A stretch of DNA of 41,359 nucleotides from Draconibacterium orientale (GTDB lineage Bacteria; Bacteroidota; Bacteroidia; Bacteroidales; Prolixibacteraceae). A model generated the notes under the pieces. That model searched no databases, was not told where the DNA came from, and was given only the letters and a program-made list of their open reading frames with translations. Both the position numbers and the translations under genes were made by a program. The DNA lies in the NCBI GenBank assembly GCA_020726265.1, contig DYSZ01000014.1:1-41359 (forward strand), written 5' to 3'. Positions 25,046-33,633 of the stretch are shown piece after piece (the stretch's first letter is position 1; each line of letters starts with the position of its first letter).

Positions 25046-26383
25046 TTATTTTTCTTTCACTTTAAACAGTTCCTCTTCGGTTACTTTCTTAACCATCATA
25101 CTGTCTTTCAGTGTTTTGTTGATGGCGTTGTACGGAGCAATAATCACTTCGTCACCTGCACTGATACCTTCTAAAATCTGAATGCTGTTGTTGTCCTGAA
25201 TGCCGGTTTTTACTTCAACTTTACGGGCGCGGCCATCTTTCAATACAAATACAACTTCCTGTTTTTCATCCTGTTCAACCACCTTTTCTTTTTCTTCGCT
25301 ATCTGCCGTAACTTCGGCTTTTACTTCATCGGTTACTTCAACAGTGCCGCCGCCTTTCTTTTTTACACGGGTTGTTACTGCCGAAATCGGAACCGAAATC
25401 ACGTTTTCACGGGTTTCGGTAAGAATGTCAACTGCAGCTGACATGCCGGGGCGGAAGGGATAAATATTATTTGTTGTTGAGTCAATCAGGTCGGAATACG
25501 AATCGTGCAGCAAAAGCACCTTTACTTCGAAATTTGTAACCTGGTCGGCGGCAGAAGCTGCAGCGCCCGATTTTGCGGAGTTGGCAATTTCGGTAACAAC
25601 TCCTTTGAATTTGCGGTTCAGGTAAGCATCCACTTCTACCAGTGCAGTATCGAATTTGGTTACTTTCACAATGTCGTTTTCGTTTACATCAACCCAAACT
25701 TCCATTTTATTCAGGTCGGCAATCACCATCATTTCGGTACCTGTCATCATGCTGGTTCCCACCACGCGTTCGCCTTTTTCAATGTTCAGTGCGGCCACGG
25801 TTCCCGAAATCGGTGCGTAAATTTTAGTTTTTGTAAGCTGTTCTTTTGCTTCCGACACTGATGCTTCGGCGCTTTTTACCGAGAACTGGGCTGCTTTTAC
25901 TTCAGCCTGGGCTACATGGTATGAGGCCTGTGCTGTTTCGAATTCGGAAACCGGAATTGTATTTTTTTCATACAGCTGTTTGGCGCGTTTAAACGAAAGT
26001 TCGCGTTCAATCAACTGGGCTTCCGATTGTACCTGGCGTGCTTTTGCCGAATTTAAAGCTGCTTCAGCCCTGTTCAGCGCCGAAACATACATTTCGGGTT
26101 TTATCACGCAAAGCAGGTCGTCGGCTTTTACTTCGTTGCCTTCTTCCACGTACAATTCAATCACCTCGCCCGACACATCGGGGCTGATTTTTACCTGTGT
26201 TTCAGGCTGAATTTTTCCGTTGGCATTGATAAACTCGGTTAATGTTTGTGCTTTTACTGTTTCGGTAGCCACGCTGATGGTGAATTCCTTACCAAACCAG
26301 CCTTGTTTTTTGCCGACAACCAGCAAAACGATGGCAATTACAACAACACCAATCGCGATAGGTAATATCTTTTTGTTCTTCAT
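25046..26383 (-). CDS. HlyD/RND-type periplasmic adaptor protein (MacA-like)
   Basis: The 445-aa protein has one N-terminal membrane segment (ILPIAIGVVVIAIVLLVVG) and then an adaptor architecture: a split lipoyl domain (GKIQPETQVKISPDVSGEVIELYVEEGNEVKADDLL and IYAPISGTVAALNIEKGERVVGT), a central helical hairpin rich in Ala, Lys and Glu, a beta-barrel and the membrane-proximal domain. A Lys/Glu-rich insert near the C-terminus (VTDEVKAEVTADSEEKEKVVEQ) is low complexity. Such proteins link an inner-membrane ABC or RND transporter to an outer-membrane channel. No such partner gene lies in the window: aspartate kinase is upstream and the bidirectional terminator downstream. The transported compound cannot be stated. 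Confidence 0.88.
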   Translation of the reverse strand: MKNKKILPIAIGVVVIAIVLLVVGKKQGWFGKEFTISVATETVKAQTLTEFINANGKIQPETQVKISPDVSGEVIELYVEEGNEVKADDLLCVIKPEMYVSALNRAEAALNSAKARQVQSEAQLIERELSFKRAKQLYEKNTIPVSEFETAQASYHVAQAEVKAAQFSVKSAEASVSEAKEQLTKTKIYAPISGTVAALNIEKGERVVGTSMMTGTEMMVIADLNKMEVWVDVNENDIVKVTKFDTALVEVDAYLNRKFKGVVTEIANSAKSGAAASAADQVTNFEVKVLLLHDSYSDLIDSTTNNIYPFRPGMSAAVDILTETRENVISVPISAVTTRVKKKGGGTVEVTDEVKAEVTADSEEKEKVVEQDEKQEVVFVLKDGRARKVEVKTGIQDNNSIQILEGISAGDEVIIAPYNAINKTLKDSMMVKKVTEEELFKVKEK

Positions 26384-26476
26384 TGTTGAGCGAAGTTTTG
26401 TTCAATACGTAAGAAAAAGGAACCCAAAATTACAGTAAAAGGTTTAATGTTGTTTAATTAGTGAAAAAACAGACTT

Positions 26477-26534
26477 TCCCGAGTACTCGGGACTCAGTCT
26501 GACCGTCTCCCTGAGCGATCCCGAAATTTCGGGA
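26477..26534. repeat. Pair of 16-nt palindromes in the gap between HlyD and aspartate kinase genes
   Basis: TCCCGAGTACTCGGGA (26477-26492) and TCCCGAAATTTCGGGA (26519-26534) are both perfect palindromes with shared arms TCCCGA/TCGGGA, 26 bases apart, and the connecting bases include CTCCC that can pair with the flanking GGGAG. This resembles a dispersed palindromic element of Bacteroidota. It may also serve as a terminator or processing site after the aspartate kinase gene. The rest of the 26384-26621 gap shows nothing else. Confidence 0.75.
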
Positions 26535-26621
26535 GAGGGGTGGTTGAGATATTTATATTTAATTTCATCCTTACCAATCGACATTAGTAAAAGCTCCCGA
26601 AACCATAAAAATAACCCGAGT

Positions 26622-27872
26622 CTATTGTTTTACAAGCATTCGCGCGGTTTTACGGCTGTGCTGTTCAAGATAAATATCTTTTTCGCGAACCATCCAGTCG
26701 AGCACTTCTTCGGTGTAATGTCTGATGGTAATAAGTGTTAAACCAGTGTTATAACGCACCGTGTAGAATTCTTTCAGTTCGTTGAAAATTTCTTCCCAAT
26801 GGGCGTCAGGCGAATCGAGTACAAGGTTTAAGTCGATGGCTGATTGTTGCATCAGGGTAATTCTCACCCTGTGTTCGAGTAAGAAAATTACCACACGGTC
26901 GATGTCTTCGATACTGATTAATGAAAAATCGATGGGTGTGAGTGTTATCAGAACCTGGTTTTCCTTGAAAATAAAAATGGGAGGCAAATCGATTTTATGG
27001 TCGATAGAATGAATTACAGTTCCTGAAATCTCAGGATTAACAAACGATTTAACATACAGTGGAATGCCCTTGTTATGCAGCGGTTTCATGGTTTTCGGGT
27101 GAATTACCTGCGCCCCCGAGTGTGTCATTTCCACCGCTTCGCGGTACGACAAAGCCGCTATTTCTGTTGCTCCATCCATTTTCTTCGGGTCGCAGCTTAA
27201 TACACCGGGTACATCTTTCCAAATCGTAACACTTTCGGCGTCAAGCGCGTTGCCAAGAATGGCGGCGGTAAAGTCAGAACCTTCGCGTCCCAGTGTGGTG
27301 GTTAGGTTGGTGGTTGTTGAACCGATAAACCCCTGCGTAATGTACAACCGTTGATTCTCAAAGTTAAAAACTTCGGGCACAAGCTCACCGGTCCATTCCC
27401 AGTCGATGGTTGCATCGCGGTAACGGTCGTCGGTTTTCATACAATTTCTGATATCCACCCATTCATTGCTGATTCCTGCAAAGTTCAGGTATTCACTTAA
27501 AATTACCGACGAAACAAGTTCGCCAAACCCGATAATCTGGTCGTATTCAAAATCGTAATCAAACGAAGGATTTTTCCGGAGTTTACCTTCAAGTTCGGTA
27601 AACTGTGCCAGTACAGGTTCCGATGTTCCTTTTTCGCCAAACAAATTTTCAGTAATTGCAAGGTGTTCGGTTTTAAAGCGGGCAAAAATTTCCCACTTTT
27701 TCTCCGATTTGTCGAAGTAGCTTCGCACCAATGTTTCGAGCAGGTTGGTGGTTTTTCCCATAGCCGAAACCACAACCGCAAGATTGCCTTTTTCACTATC
27801 GATTATCCTGGACACATTCTGCACGGCGGGGGCATCTTTAACCGAGGCTCCCCCGAATTTAAAAACCTTCAT
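26622..27872 (-). CDS. Aspartate kinase
   Basis: The 416-aa enzyme phosphorylates aspartate, the first step to lysine, threonine, methionine and diaminopimelate. The amino-acid kinase fold is marked by VFKFGGASV at the start, VVVSAMGKTTN, TTTLGREGSDFTA and SVTIWKDVPGVLSCDP. A C-terminal ACT-like region follows (FSLISIEDIDRVVIFLLEHRVRITLMQQSA), which would bind an amino-acid effector. It is monofunctional: no homoserine dehydrogenase domain. The gene appears to be its own unit; a TAGCTTTG -7-like box is 24 bases upstream. The symbol lysC is plausible but the paralogue type is not certain. Confidence 0.93.
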   Translation of the reverse strand: MKVFKFGGASVKDAPAVQNVSRIIDSEKGNLAVVVSAMGKTTNLLETLVRSYFDKSEKKWEIFARFKTEHLAITENLFGEKGTSEPVLAQFTELEGKLRKNPSFDYDFEYDQIIGFGELVSSVILSEYLNFAGISNEWVDIRNCMKTDDRYRDATIDWEWTGELVPEVFNFENQRLYITQGFIGSTTTNLTTTLGREGSDFTAAILGNALDAESVTIWKDVPGVLSCDPKKMDGATEIAALSYREAVEMTHSGAQVIHPKTMKPLHNKGIPLYVKSFVNPEISGTVIHSIDHKIDLPPIFIFKENQVLITLTPIDFSLISIEDIDRVVIFLLEHRVRITLMQQSAIDLNLVLDSPDAHWEEIFNELKEFYTVRYNTGLTLITIRHYTEEVLDWMVREKDIYLEQHSRKTARMLVKQ

Positions 27873-27895
27873 TGTTCTTTTTTAAAAAATTTACA

Positions 27896-27903
27896 CAAAG
27901 CTA
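27896..27903 (-). promoter_or_regulatory. Possible -7 box of the aspartate kinase gene
   Basis: On the minus strand TAGCTTTG matches TAnnTTTG and lies just upstream of the ATG at 27872. A TTTG further up is 25 bases away, wider than usual. Confidence 0.4.
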
Positions 27904-27988
27904 AAACATTCCGGCCAATTGAAGATTACAAAAGTCAGCAGCAGAAAAAAATTGTAATTTCGAAACCGTTCAAAAACTAAAACCAACG

Positions 27989-28813
27989 ATGAATATAAAA
28001 TCAAAAGTTACACTGAACAACGGGGTTGAAATGCCTTGGTTCGGACTTGGTGTTTTCCTTTCGAAAGACGGAAATGAGGTTGAAAATGCGGTGAAAGTGG
28101 CGCTACAAAACGGTTACCGTCACATCGATACAGCCGCGATTTATAAAAACGAACGCGGCGTTGGAAACGCAATCAGGGAAAGCGGCATTCCGCGCGATGA
28201 AATTTTTGTTACCTCGAAAGTTTGGAATACTGAGCAGGGTTACAAAACCACGCTCGAAGCATTCGACGAGAGCCTCGAAAAATTGCAGACAAATTATCTC
28301 GACCTTTACCTGATTCACTGGCCCAAGGGCCGGCGCTCGGTGGAAACCTGGAAAGCACTGGAAGAATTGTACCAGAAAGGCAGGGTAAGAGCCATCGGAA
28401 TCAGCAATTTTCTTGTGCATCATCTCGATGAGTTTTTGCCCGAATGTAAAATCACGCCGGCGGTCAATCAATACGAATTTCACCCCGAACTGCTTCAGCC
28501 TGAATTGCTGGAATATTGCAGAAAACGTGGCATTCAGCCCGAAGCCTGGAGCCCGATTATGAAAGGACGTGTAAACGACATCCCGTTAATGCAGGCGCTG
28601 GCTGCCAAATATGGCAAAAACCCTGTACAGATTGTGTTGCGCTGGGATATTCAAAAAGGTGTTGTCACCATCCCGAAATCGGTTTCGCCTGAACGGATTA
28701 TTTCGAATGCCGTTATTTTTGATTTTGAACTTTCGGCTGACGACATGGCCAAAATCGACAAACTTGATAAAAATGCCCGCATTGGCGGCCACCCTGATTT
28801 TATCACGTTTTAA
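27989..28813 (+). CDS. Aldo/keto reductase (AKR5-like)
   Basis: The 274-aa protein is a complete (alpha/beta)8 NADPH-dependent reductase with the family marks GYRHIDTAAIYKNERGVG, FVTSKVWN, DLYLIHWP and GISNFLVHHL, and the C-terminal cofactor-binding IPKSVSPERI. The catalytic tetrad (Asp in HIDTAAIY, Tyr, Lys in TSKVW, His in LIHWP) is in place. It resembles the 2,5-diketo-gluconate reductase group, but the natural carbonyl substrate cannot be assigned from sequence. It is divergent from the aspartate kinase gene and followed by a repeat-rich gap. Confidence 0.92.
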   Translation: MNIKSKVTLNNGVEMPWFGLGVFLSKDGNEVENAVKVALQNGYRHIDTAAIYKNERGVGNAIRESGIPRDEIFVTSKVWNTEQGYKTTLEAFDESLEKLQTNYLDLYLIHWPKGRRSVETWKALEELYQKGRVRAIGISNFLVHHLDEFLPECKITPAVNQYEFHPELLQPELLEYCRKRGIQPEAWSPIMKGRVNDIPLMQALAAKYGKNPVQIVLRWDIQKGVVTIPKSVSPERIISNAVIFDFELSADDMAKIDKLDKNARIGGHPDFITF

Positions 28814-28832
28814 TCAGATATTAAACGGGAAT

Positions 28833-28949
28833 GTGCCTTAGGCACAGAATATGGGTAGAAAATGAATCTGAATAAAAGGGTTTGTCCCGGATGGGACAAT
28901 ATGAGTAGATTGTTTGATTTTTCTACCAATATTTTATCCCTTCCGGGAC
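28833..28949. repeat. Three copies of a palindrome-plus-ATATnGGTAGA module
   Basis: Each module joins a short variable palindrome to a constant tail. Copy 1 (28833-28862) is GTGCCTTAGGCAC then AGAATATGGGTAGAAAA. Copy 2 (28884-28909) is GTCCCGGATGGGAC then AATATGAGTAGA. Copy 3 is inverted (28918-28949) and reads on minus GTCCCGGAAGGGAT then AAAATATTGGTAGAAA. Copies 2 and 3 together form a large hairpin. The palindrome changes between copies while the tail is kept. The module lies before the S9 peptidase gene. Confidence 0.8.
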
Positions 28950-28997
28950 TTAAGAATCTTAGATTTACACGAATATTTTTCAAAAACAAATTTTACA

Positions 28998-31385
28998 ATG
29001 ATGAAAAATTTACTCTTAGCTGCAATTATTCTTTTAGCAGTTCATGCCACGGCGCAAATTCAGAAAAACAACCAAAGTGTTCTTACCATCGAACAGATTA
29101 TGCAGGACCCTGCAAAATGGATTGGCACTTCACCCGAAAATATTCACTGGAGCGAACAACGTGATCGCATCTTTTTCGATTGGAATCCCGAAAAGGACAC
29201 ACTTTCATCGAAATACGCTTTCGCCCTGAAATCAGAAAAAACAGAAAAGCTTTCGGTTGCCGAAAAGCAGCAATTGCCAGCGCAGCCGGGCAGTTACAAT
29301 GCTGCGCGCACAAAGAAAACATTTACCCGCAATGGCAACCTTTTCCTTTTCGATATTGAAAAGGGAACCAAAAAACAACTGACAGTGTGGCTGGGCGGAG
29401 TTTCATCTCCGCTGTTTGTTCTGAATGACACCGAAATTTCATTCTTAAAAGACAACAATCTTTTCTGCATCAATCCCGAAACCGGGTTGATTCGTCAAAT
29501 CACCAATTTTGTTGCGGGCGACGAAAAACCGGAACAGCAAGCGAAAGGGCAGGAGCTGTTTCTCGAAAATCAGCAGTCCGAACTTTTTGATGTGCTGAAA
29601 CAACGCGAAGCCGCCGAAAAGACAAGGGAATACCGCAACTCCCTCGAAGAAACCAAAGAACCGCTTAAAATTTACCTTGGCAAAAAACGACTGGGCGGTG
29701 TGGCGCTCAGCCCCTCGGGGAAATACGCGGTTTTCACCACATTTTTAAGTGCACAGGGCGGAAAGCAAACTTCGGTAACACACTTTGTAACCGAATCGGG
29801 TTTTACCGAAGAAAGACAGGGACGCACAAAAGTGGGCAGTCCGCAATCAGAAGTGGAAATGGCCATTTTCGACATTGCAAACAACAAAATCATCAAAATA
29901 AAAACCGACCAGATTCCGGGAATCAAAGACCTGCCTGATTACCTGAAAGATTACCCCGGAAAACTGCCGAAAGACAGTTCAGAAATGAAACCCCGACAGG
30001 TAAATCTTACAGGCCCGGTTTGGAACGAAACAAAAGATTTGGCGCTGGTGGCAGCACTTTCGCGCGACAACAAAGACCGCTGGCTTTTGCTGCTCGACCC
30101 CGCTACCGGAAATCTTGAAAATCTTGACCGTCAGCGCGACGAAGCCTGGATTGGCGGTCCCGGCATTGGCGGCTGGGGAATGTCGGTGGGCGATGCTGGC
30201 TGGATGCCCGATGGTAAATCGGTGTGGTTTCAATCCGAAGTTTCGGGCTACTCGCACATTTACACGGTAAACACCGAAACGAAAGCTAAAAAGGCGCTTA
30301 CTTCAGGGAATTTCGAGGTGTCGGATCCATTTATTTCGAAGGATAAAAAGCATTTTTATTTTACCGCGAACATGAAACACCCCGGCATTTCGCATTTCTA
30401 CAAAATGCCGGTTGAAGGGGGAGAGCCTGTTCAGATTACGACGATGGATGGCGGCAACGAAGTTGTGCTTTCGCCCGACGAAAAATACCTGGCTATTCGC
30501 CATTCCACTGCCAGCCTGCCCTGGGAACTGTATTTACAGGAAAATAAACCGGGTGCAACAGCAAAGCAAATCACCCGTTCAACCACACCGGAGTTTGAAA
30601 AATATCCGTGGCGTACACCGGAATTTGTCACTTTTAAAGCTGAAGATAGCGCAATCGTGCATGCACGATTGTACCAGCCAACATCCGCTCAACCTCAAGG
30701 TCCGGCAGTGATTTTTGTGCATGGTGCCGGGTATTTGCAAAATGCACACCAGTGGTGGAGCAGCTATTTCCGCGAGTACCAGTTTCATAATTTCTTAGCC
30801 GATAACGGCTACACGGTTTTGGATATCGACTACCGCGGAAGCGCCAGTTATGGCCGCGACTGGCGCACCGGAATTTACCGCCACATGGGTGGCAAAGACC
30901 TCTCTGACCATGTGGATGGCGCAAAATATCTGGTTGAAAAATGTGGTGTTTCAGCGCGAAAAATCGGGCTTTATGGTGGTTCGTACGGCGGTTTTATTAC
31001 GTTGATGGCCATGTTTAACAATCCCGAAACCTTTGCTGCCGGGGCTGCGTTGCGTTCGGTTACCGACTGGGCGCATTACAACCACGGTTACACAGCCAAC
31101 ATACTGAATACGCCGGGGGAAGACAGTATTGCTTATCGCCAAAGTTCGCCCATTTATTTTGCCGATGGTTTGCAGGGTGCACTTTTAATGTGCCACGGAA
31201 TGGTTGACGACAATGTGCAGTTTCAGGATATTGTGCGGCTGACACAACGCCTGATTGAACTCGGAAAGGAAAATTGGGAACTGGCTGTTTACCCGGTCGA
31301 ATCGCATGGTTTTACCGAACCCACTAGCTGGACTGACGAATACAAACGGATTTTCAAATTGTTTGAGGAGAATCTGAAGAAATAA
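28998..31385 (+). CDS. S9 family prolyl oligopeptidase-type serine peptidase (DPP-IV-like), secreted
   Basis: From the ATG at 28998 the protein has 795 aa, starting MMKNLLLAAIILLAVHATAQ, a signal peptide with cleavage after about ATA-Q. The track start at 28914 is inside the repeat region and removes the signal. A beta-propeller-like N-terminal part (DFIFDIEKG-type blades) leads to an alpha/beta-hydrolase domain with nucleophile motif GLYGGSYGGFIT (Ser662), Asp738 in VDDNVQF and His770 in ESHGFTEP. It would cut dipeptides or short peptides, likely after Pro or Ala, in the periplasm or outside the cell. The neighbouring genes on both sides are aldo/keto reductases with no clear link. Confidence 0.93.
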   Translation: MMKNLLLAAIILLAVHATAQIQKNNQSVLTIEQIMQDPAKWIGTSPENIHWSEQRDRIFFDWNPEKDTLSSKYAFALKSEKTEKLSVAEKQQLPAQPGSYNAARTKKTFTRNGNLFLFDIEKGTKKQLTVWLGGVSSPLFVLNDTEISFLKDNNLFCINPETGLIRQITNFVAGDEKPEQQAKGQELFLENQQSELFDVLKQREAAEKTREYRNSLEETKEPLKIYLGKKRLGGVALSPSGKYAVFTTFLSAQGGKQTSVTHFVTESGFTEERQGRTKVGSPQSEVEMAIFDIANNKIIKIKTDQIPGIKDLPDYLKDYPGKLPKDSSEMKPRQVNLTGPVWNETKDLALVAALSRDNKDRWLLLLDPATGNLENLDRQRDEAWIGGPGIGGWGMSVGDAGWMPDGKSVWFQSEVSGYSHIYTVNTETKAKKALTSGNFEVSDPFISKDKKHFYFTANMKHPGISHFYKMPVEGGEPVQITTMDGGNEVVLSPDEKYLAIRHSTASLPWELYLQENKPGATAKQITRSTTPEFEKYPWRTPEFVTFKAEDSAIVHARLYQPTSAQPQGPAVIFVHGAGYLQNAHQWWSSYFREYQFHNFLADNGYTVLDIDYRGSASYGRDWRTGIYRHMGGKDLSDHVDGAKYLVEKCGVSARKIGLYGGSYGGFITLMAMFNNPETFAAGAALRSVTDWAHYNHGYTANILNTPGEDSIAYRQSSPIYFADGLQGALLMCHGMVDDNVQFQDIVRLTQRLIELGKENWELAVYPVESHGFTEPTSWTDEYKRIFKLFEENLKK

Positions 31386-31397
31386 ACCGGATTATTA

Positions 31398-31436
31398 ATT
31401 AACTTTTCCAAAGTTTTGAACTTTGGAAAAGTTAAT
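31398..31436. repeat. Perfect 18-bp inverted repeat between the S9 gene and the Tat aldo/keto reductase
   Basis: ATTAACTTTTCCAAAGTT and AACTTTGGAAAAGTTAAT are exact inverted copies separated by only TTG. It follows the S9 stop by 12 bases and ends 22 bases before the ATG at 31459. It could be a dispersed repeat or a protein-binding palindrome. It lacks a following T tract on the plus strand, so a simple terminator is less likely. Confidence 0.85.
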
Positions 31437-31458
31437 ATTCCAACTAAATTCAACCTGT

Positions 31459-32931
31459 ATGAAAACAAAAAAATATCCGGTTTCGCGCAGAAACTTTATC
31501 AAAATTTCGGCTGCTTCGGCAGCTGCTGTGTCAACAATGTCGTTGGGGAGTTGTAACGTGGAGAAAGTTCCGCCTCCGATGAAAAGAAAATTTGGTAATC
31601 TTGGTTTCGATGTCACCACCATCGCTTTGGGCGGACAAGCATCCATTCAGTGGACACCCGAAGATGTTGATCCGGTGCCGATTATCCTGAAAGCTTTTGA
31701 TTTGGGCATCAACTATTTCGATACTTCAAACCTGTATGCCAAAAGCCAGTTGCACTACCACGAAGCTTTTAAACGACTGAACCTGATTCCAGGTGCTGAA
31801 GGGTACAACGAGTCGCTGCGGAAATCCATCTGGCTCACAAGCAAAACGGCCATGCGCTGGGGCAAACCGGGCTGGCCCGAACGCGAAGGCGTGGTCAACT
31901 GGTCGAATGGCGAAAATGTGAAATGCGCGGTTGACGATGTAAAACGTTCGCTTTCACAGATTTTTGGAGATGGCGAAGGCAATTATCCTGAAGGCGCTTA
32001 CCTCGATATGGTGCTGGTACACACGTTGCATAACTCCGCCGAAGTGGACGTGTTGTACGAAGGGCTTGAAACTCCGCTCGACCCGAATGGGAATTTTGGC
32101 GCTTTGGTGGCGCTGCGCGATTTGCGCGACGGGACTAACCTTACCGGAATGAATCCGGAGAACAAAAAACTGATTCGTCACATTGGGTTCTCGGGTCACG
32201 CCAATCCGCCGGCCATGATGGAAATGATTCAACGCGACGAATACGGGATTCTGGAAGGAATGCTGGTGGCCATTAACGCCAACGACAAGCAAAAAATGAA
32301 TATGCAGCACAACGTAATTCCGGTTGCCGAAGCCAAAGGAATGGGAATTATTGGCATGAAAGTTTTTGCCGATGCAGCTATGTACCACAAAAACCCCGAC
32401 TGGTCGCGCACACCCGAAGATGTTTACCGCAAGGTTGGCTCACCGGAATTGCCCAGTCGCCCTCTGATTGAATACGCGCTGACCACGCCGGGAGTCCACA
32501 CTTTAATCATCGGTATTGGTCAGATTGATGATGACCCGATGAAATGCCAGCTGGTGCAGAATTTTTATGCTGCGCAGATTGAACCCAACGGAATGAGCGT
32601 CGATGAGCGCAAAAAAATTGAAGAATATGCCGCGAAAGTAAAGGAAGGCAAAACCAATTATTTTCAGGCGATAGAAAAGCAAGGGCTTTCGGCTCCACAA
32701 AAAGTGCAACTGGCAGAAAACAAAATTACATGGCACACAGCTTTTGCCGACGAAGCACCCATTTCGCACTACGAAGTTATGGCGGGCGAAGCGATGTTAG
32801 GAAAAGTGGAGCACAAACCACAGGTTTTACGCAGCCAGCCATTTGTTTTTGAAATTGCTGCCCCGGCTGATGGAATTAAGGTGGTGGCTGTTGACAAAGC
32901 TGGTAATCGGACAGAGGCATTGTACGCTTGA
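31459..32931 (+). CDS. Tat-exported aldo/keto reductase lipoprotein
   Basis: From the ATG at 31459 the protein has 490 aa. The N-terminus MKTKKYPVSRRNFIKISAASAAAVSTMSLGSC carries a twin-arginine motif (SRRNFIK) and a lipobox-like LGSC, so it is probably exported folded and lipid-anchored. The rest is an aldo/keto reductase barrel (FGNLGFDVTTIALGGQAS, LGINYFDTSNLYAKSQ, LDMVLVHTLHN), with a C-terminal fibronectin-like tail (ITWHTAFADEAPISHYEVMAGE). Substrate unknown; many Bacteroidota have such exported reductases next to sugar-degradation genes. The track start (31423) lies in the inverted repeat and is unlikely. TatC at 14.5 kb is the export partner. Confidence 0.85.
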   Translation: MKTKKYPVSRRNFIKISAASAAAVSTMSLGSCNVEKVPPPMKRKFGNLGFDVTTIALGGQASIQWTPEDVDPVPIILKAFDLGINYFDTSNLYAKSQLHYHEAFKRLNLIPGAEGYNESLRKSIWLTSKTAMRWGKPGWPEREGVVNWSNGENVKCAVDDVKRSLSQIFGDGEGNYPEGAYLDMVLVHTLHNSAEVDVLYEGLETPLDPNGNFGALVALRDLRDGTNLTGMNPENKKLIRHIGFSGHANPPAMMEMIQRDEYGILEGMLVAINANDKQKMNMQHNVIPVAEAKGMGIIGMKVFADAAMYHKNPDWSRTPEDVYRKVGSPELPSRPLIEYALTTPGVHTLIIGIGQIDDDPMKCQLVQNFYAAQIEPNGMSVDERKKIEEYAAKVKEGKTNYFQAIEKQGLSAPQKVQLAENKITWHTAFADEAPISHYEVMAGEAMLGKVEHKPQVLRSQPFVFEIAAPADGIKVVAVDKAGNRTEALYA

Positions 32932-33003
32932 AAATCCATGTGTTTTGTATCGTGAGATAATTTGGTTGGAAAAAGTACCGGATGCTTTTCCCGAAATTTT
33001 GAG

Positions 33004-33011
33004 TATTTTTG
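33004..33011 (+). promoter_or_regulatory. Possible -7 box of the nucleotidyltransferase gene
   Basis: TATTTTTG matches TAnnTTTG, 23 bases before the ATG at 33035. No -33 TTTG at 19 bases was seen. Confidence 0.4.
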
Positions 33012-33034
33012 GTTTTATCCGATAATCAATAACA

Positions 33035-33355
33035 ATGGTAAATAACAATGCTGAGTCATTATCAGTTATAAGGGAAATCACACACAGATTTTTGCCTGAA
33101 TCGAAGGTGCTTCTTTTTGGATCACGCGCCCGAAAAGATTATAATCCTGAAAGTGATTATGATTTCCTTGTTATTACCTCAAAACCTATTGAGATTCGCG
33201 AAAGAAGAATTCTCAAATCGATGATAAGAAAAGAACTGGCCCGGTTCAAAATTCCGGCTGACATATTGATTCAGAGTGAGGAGGAGGTAAATTTAAAAAA
33301 AGAAATTACAGGCCATATACTGAAGCAGGTAATTAAAGAAGGAGTTGTTCTATGA
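33035..33355 (+). CDS. MNT-type nucleotidyltransferase domain protein
   Basis: The 106-aa protein has the minimal nucleotidyltransferase motif KVLLFGSRARKDYNPESDYDFLVI (GSRA...SDYD). Such proteins usually pair with an HEPN gene as a toxin-antitoxin module, where MNT modifies the HEPN partner by AMP addition. Here no HEPN protein follows. A 13-codon ORF starting at the ATGA overlap with this stop (MNILPSQSQNIEL) may be the remnant of a partner start, but it has no similarity I can recognise. It begins an AT-rich accessory stretch. Confidence 0.82.
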   Translation: MVNNNAESLSVIREITHRFLPESKVLLFGSRARKDYNPESDYDFLVITSKPIEIRERRILKSMIRKELARFKIPADILIQSEEEVNLKKEITGHILKQVIKEGVVL

Positions 33356-33633
33356 ACATTTTGCCGTCGCAATCCCAAAATATCGAGTTGTAGTATGTCT
33401 CTTGCCTATCAGTCATTTTTTTTCAAAACAAGATACGGATTGAAAATCCACACCGGCCAGGGAAGCTTTTTTAAGTATTATTTGAAAATAAATGAAGCAA
33501 CAAATAACAATATTTGGAACATACCAAAACAATTTCAAGCCAATGCTTGATTTCCAATGAATTTAACAACAAAGGAGACAATGAGTTACTAAATATTTAA
33601 TAATTTAGCAGGCAATATTGTAAATCCGAATTT
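33356..33633. other. Non-coding gap with no recognised gene
   Basis: This 278-base AT-rich stretch has no convincing ORF, RNA or repeat. It begins with the short MNILPSQSQNIEL frame after the MNT gene and ends before the secreted unknown. It could be the remains of a deleted partner gene. Confidence 0.5.

Noticed and set aside
31954-32388. 144-aa minus-strand ORF
   Set aside because: Fully antisense to the Tat aldo/keto reductase, without family motifs.
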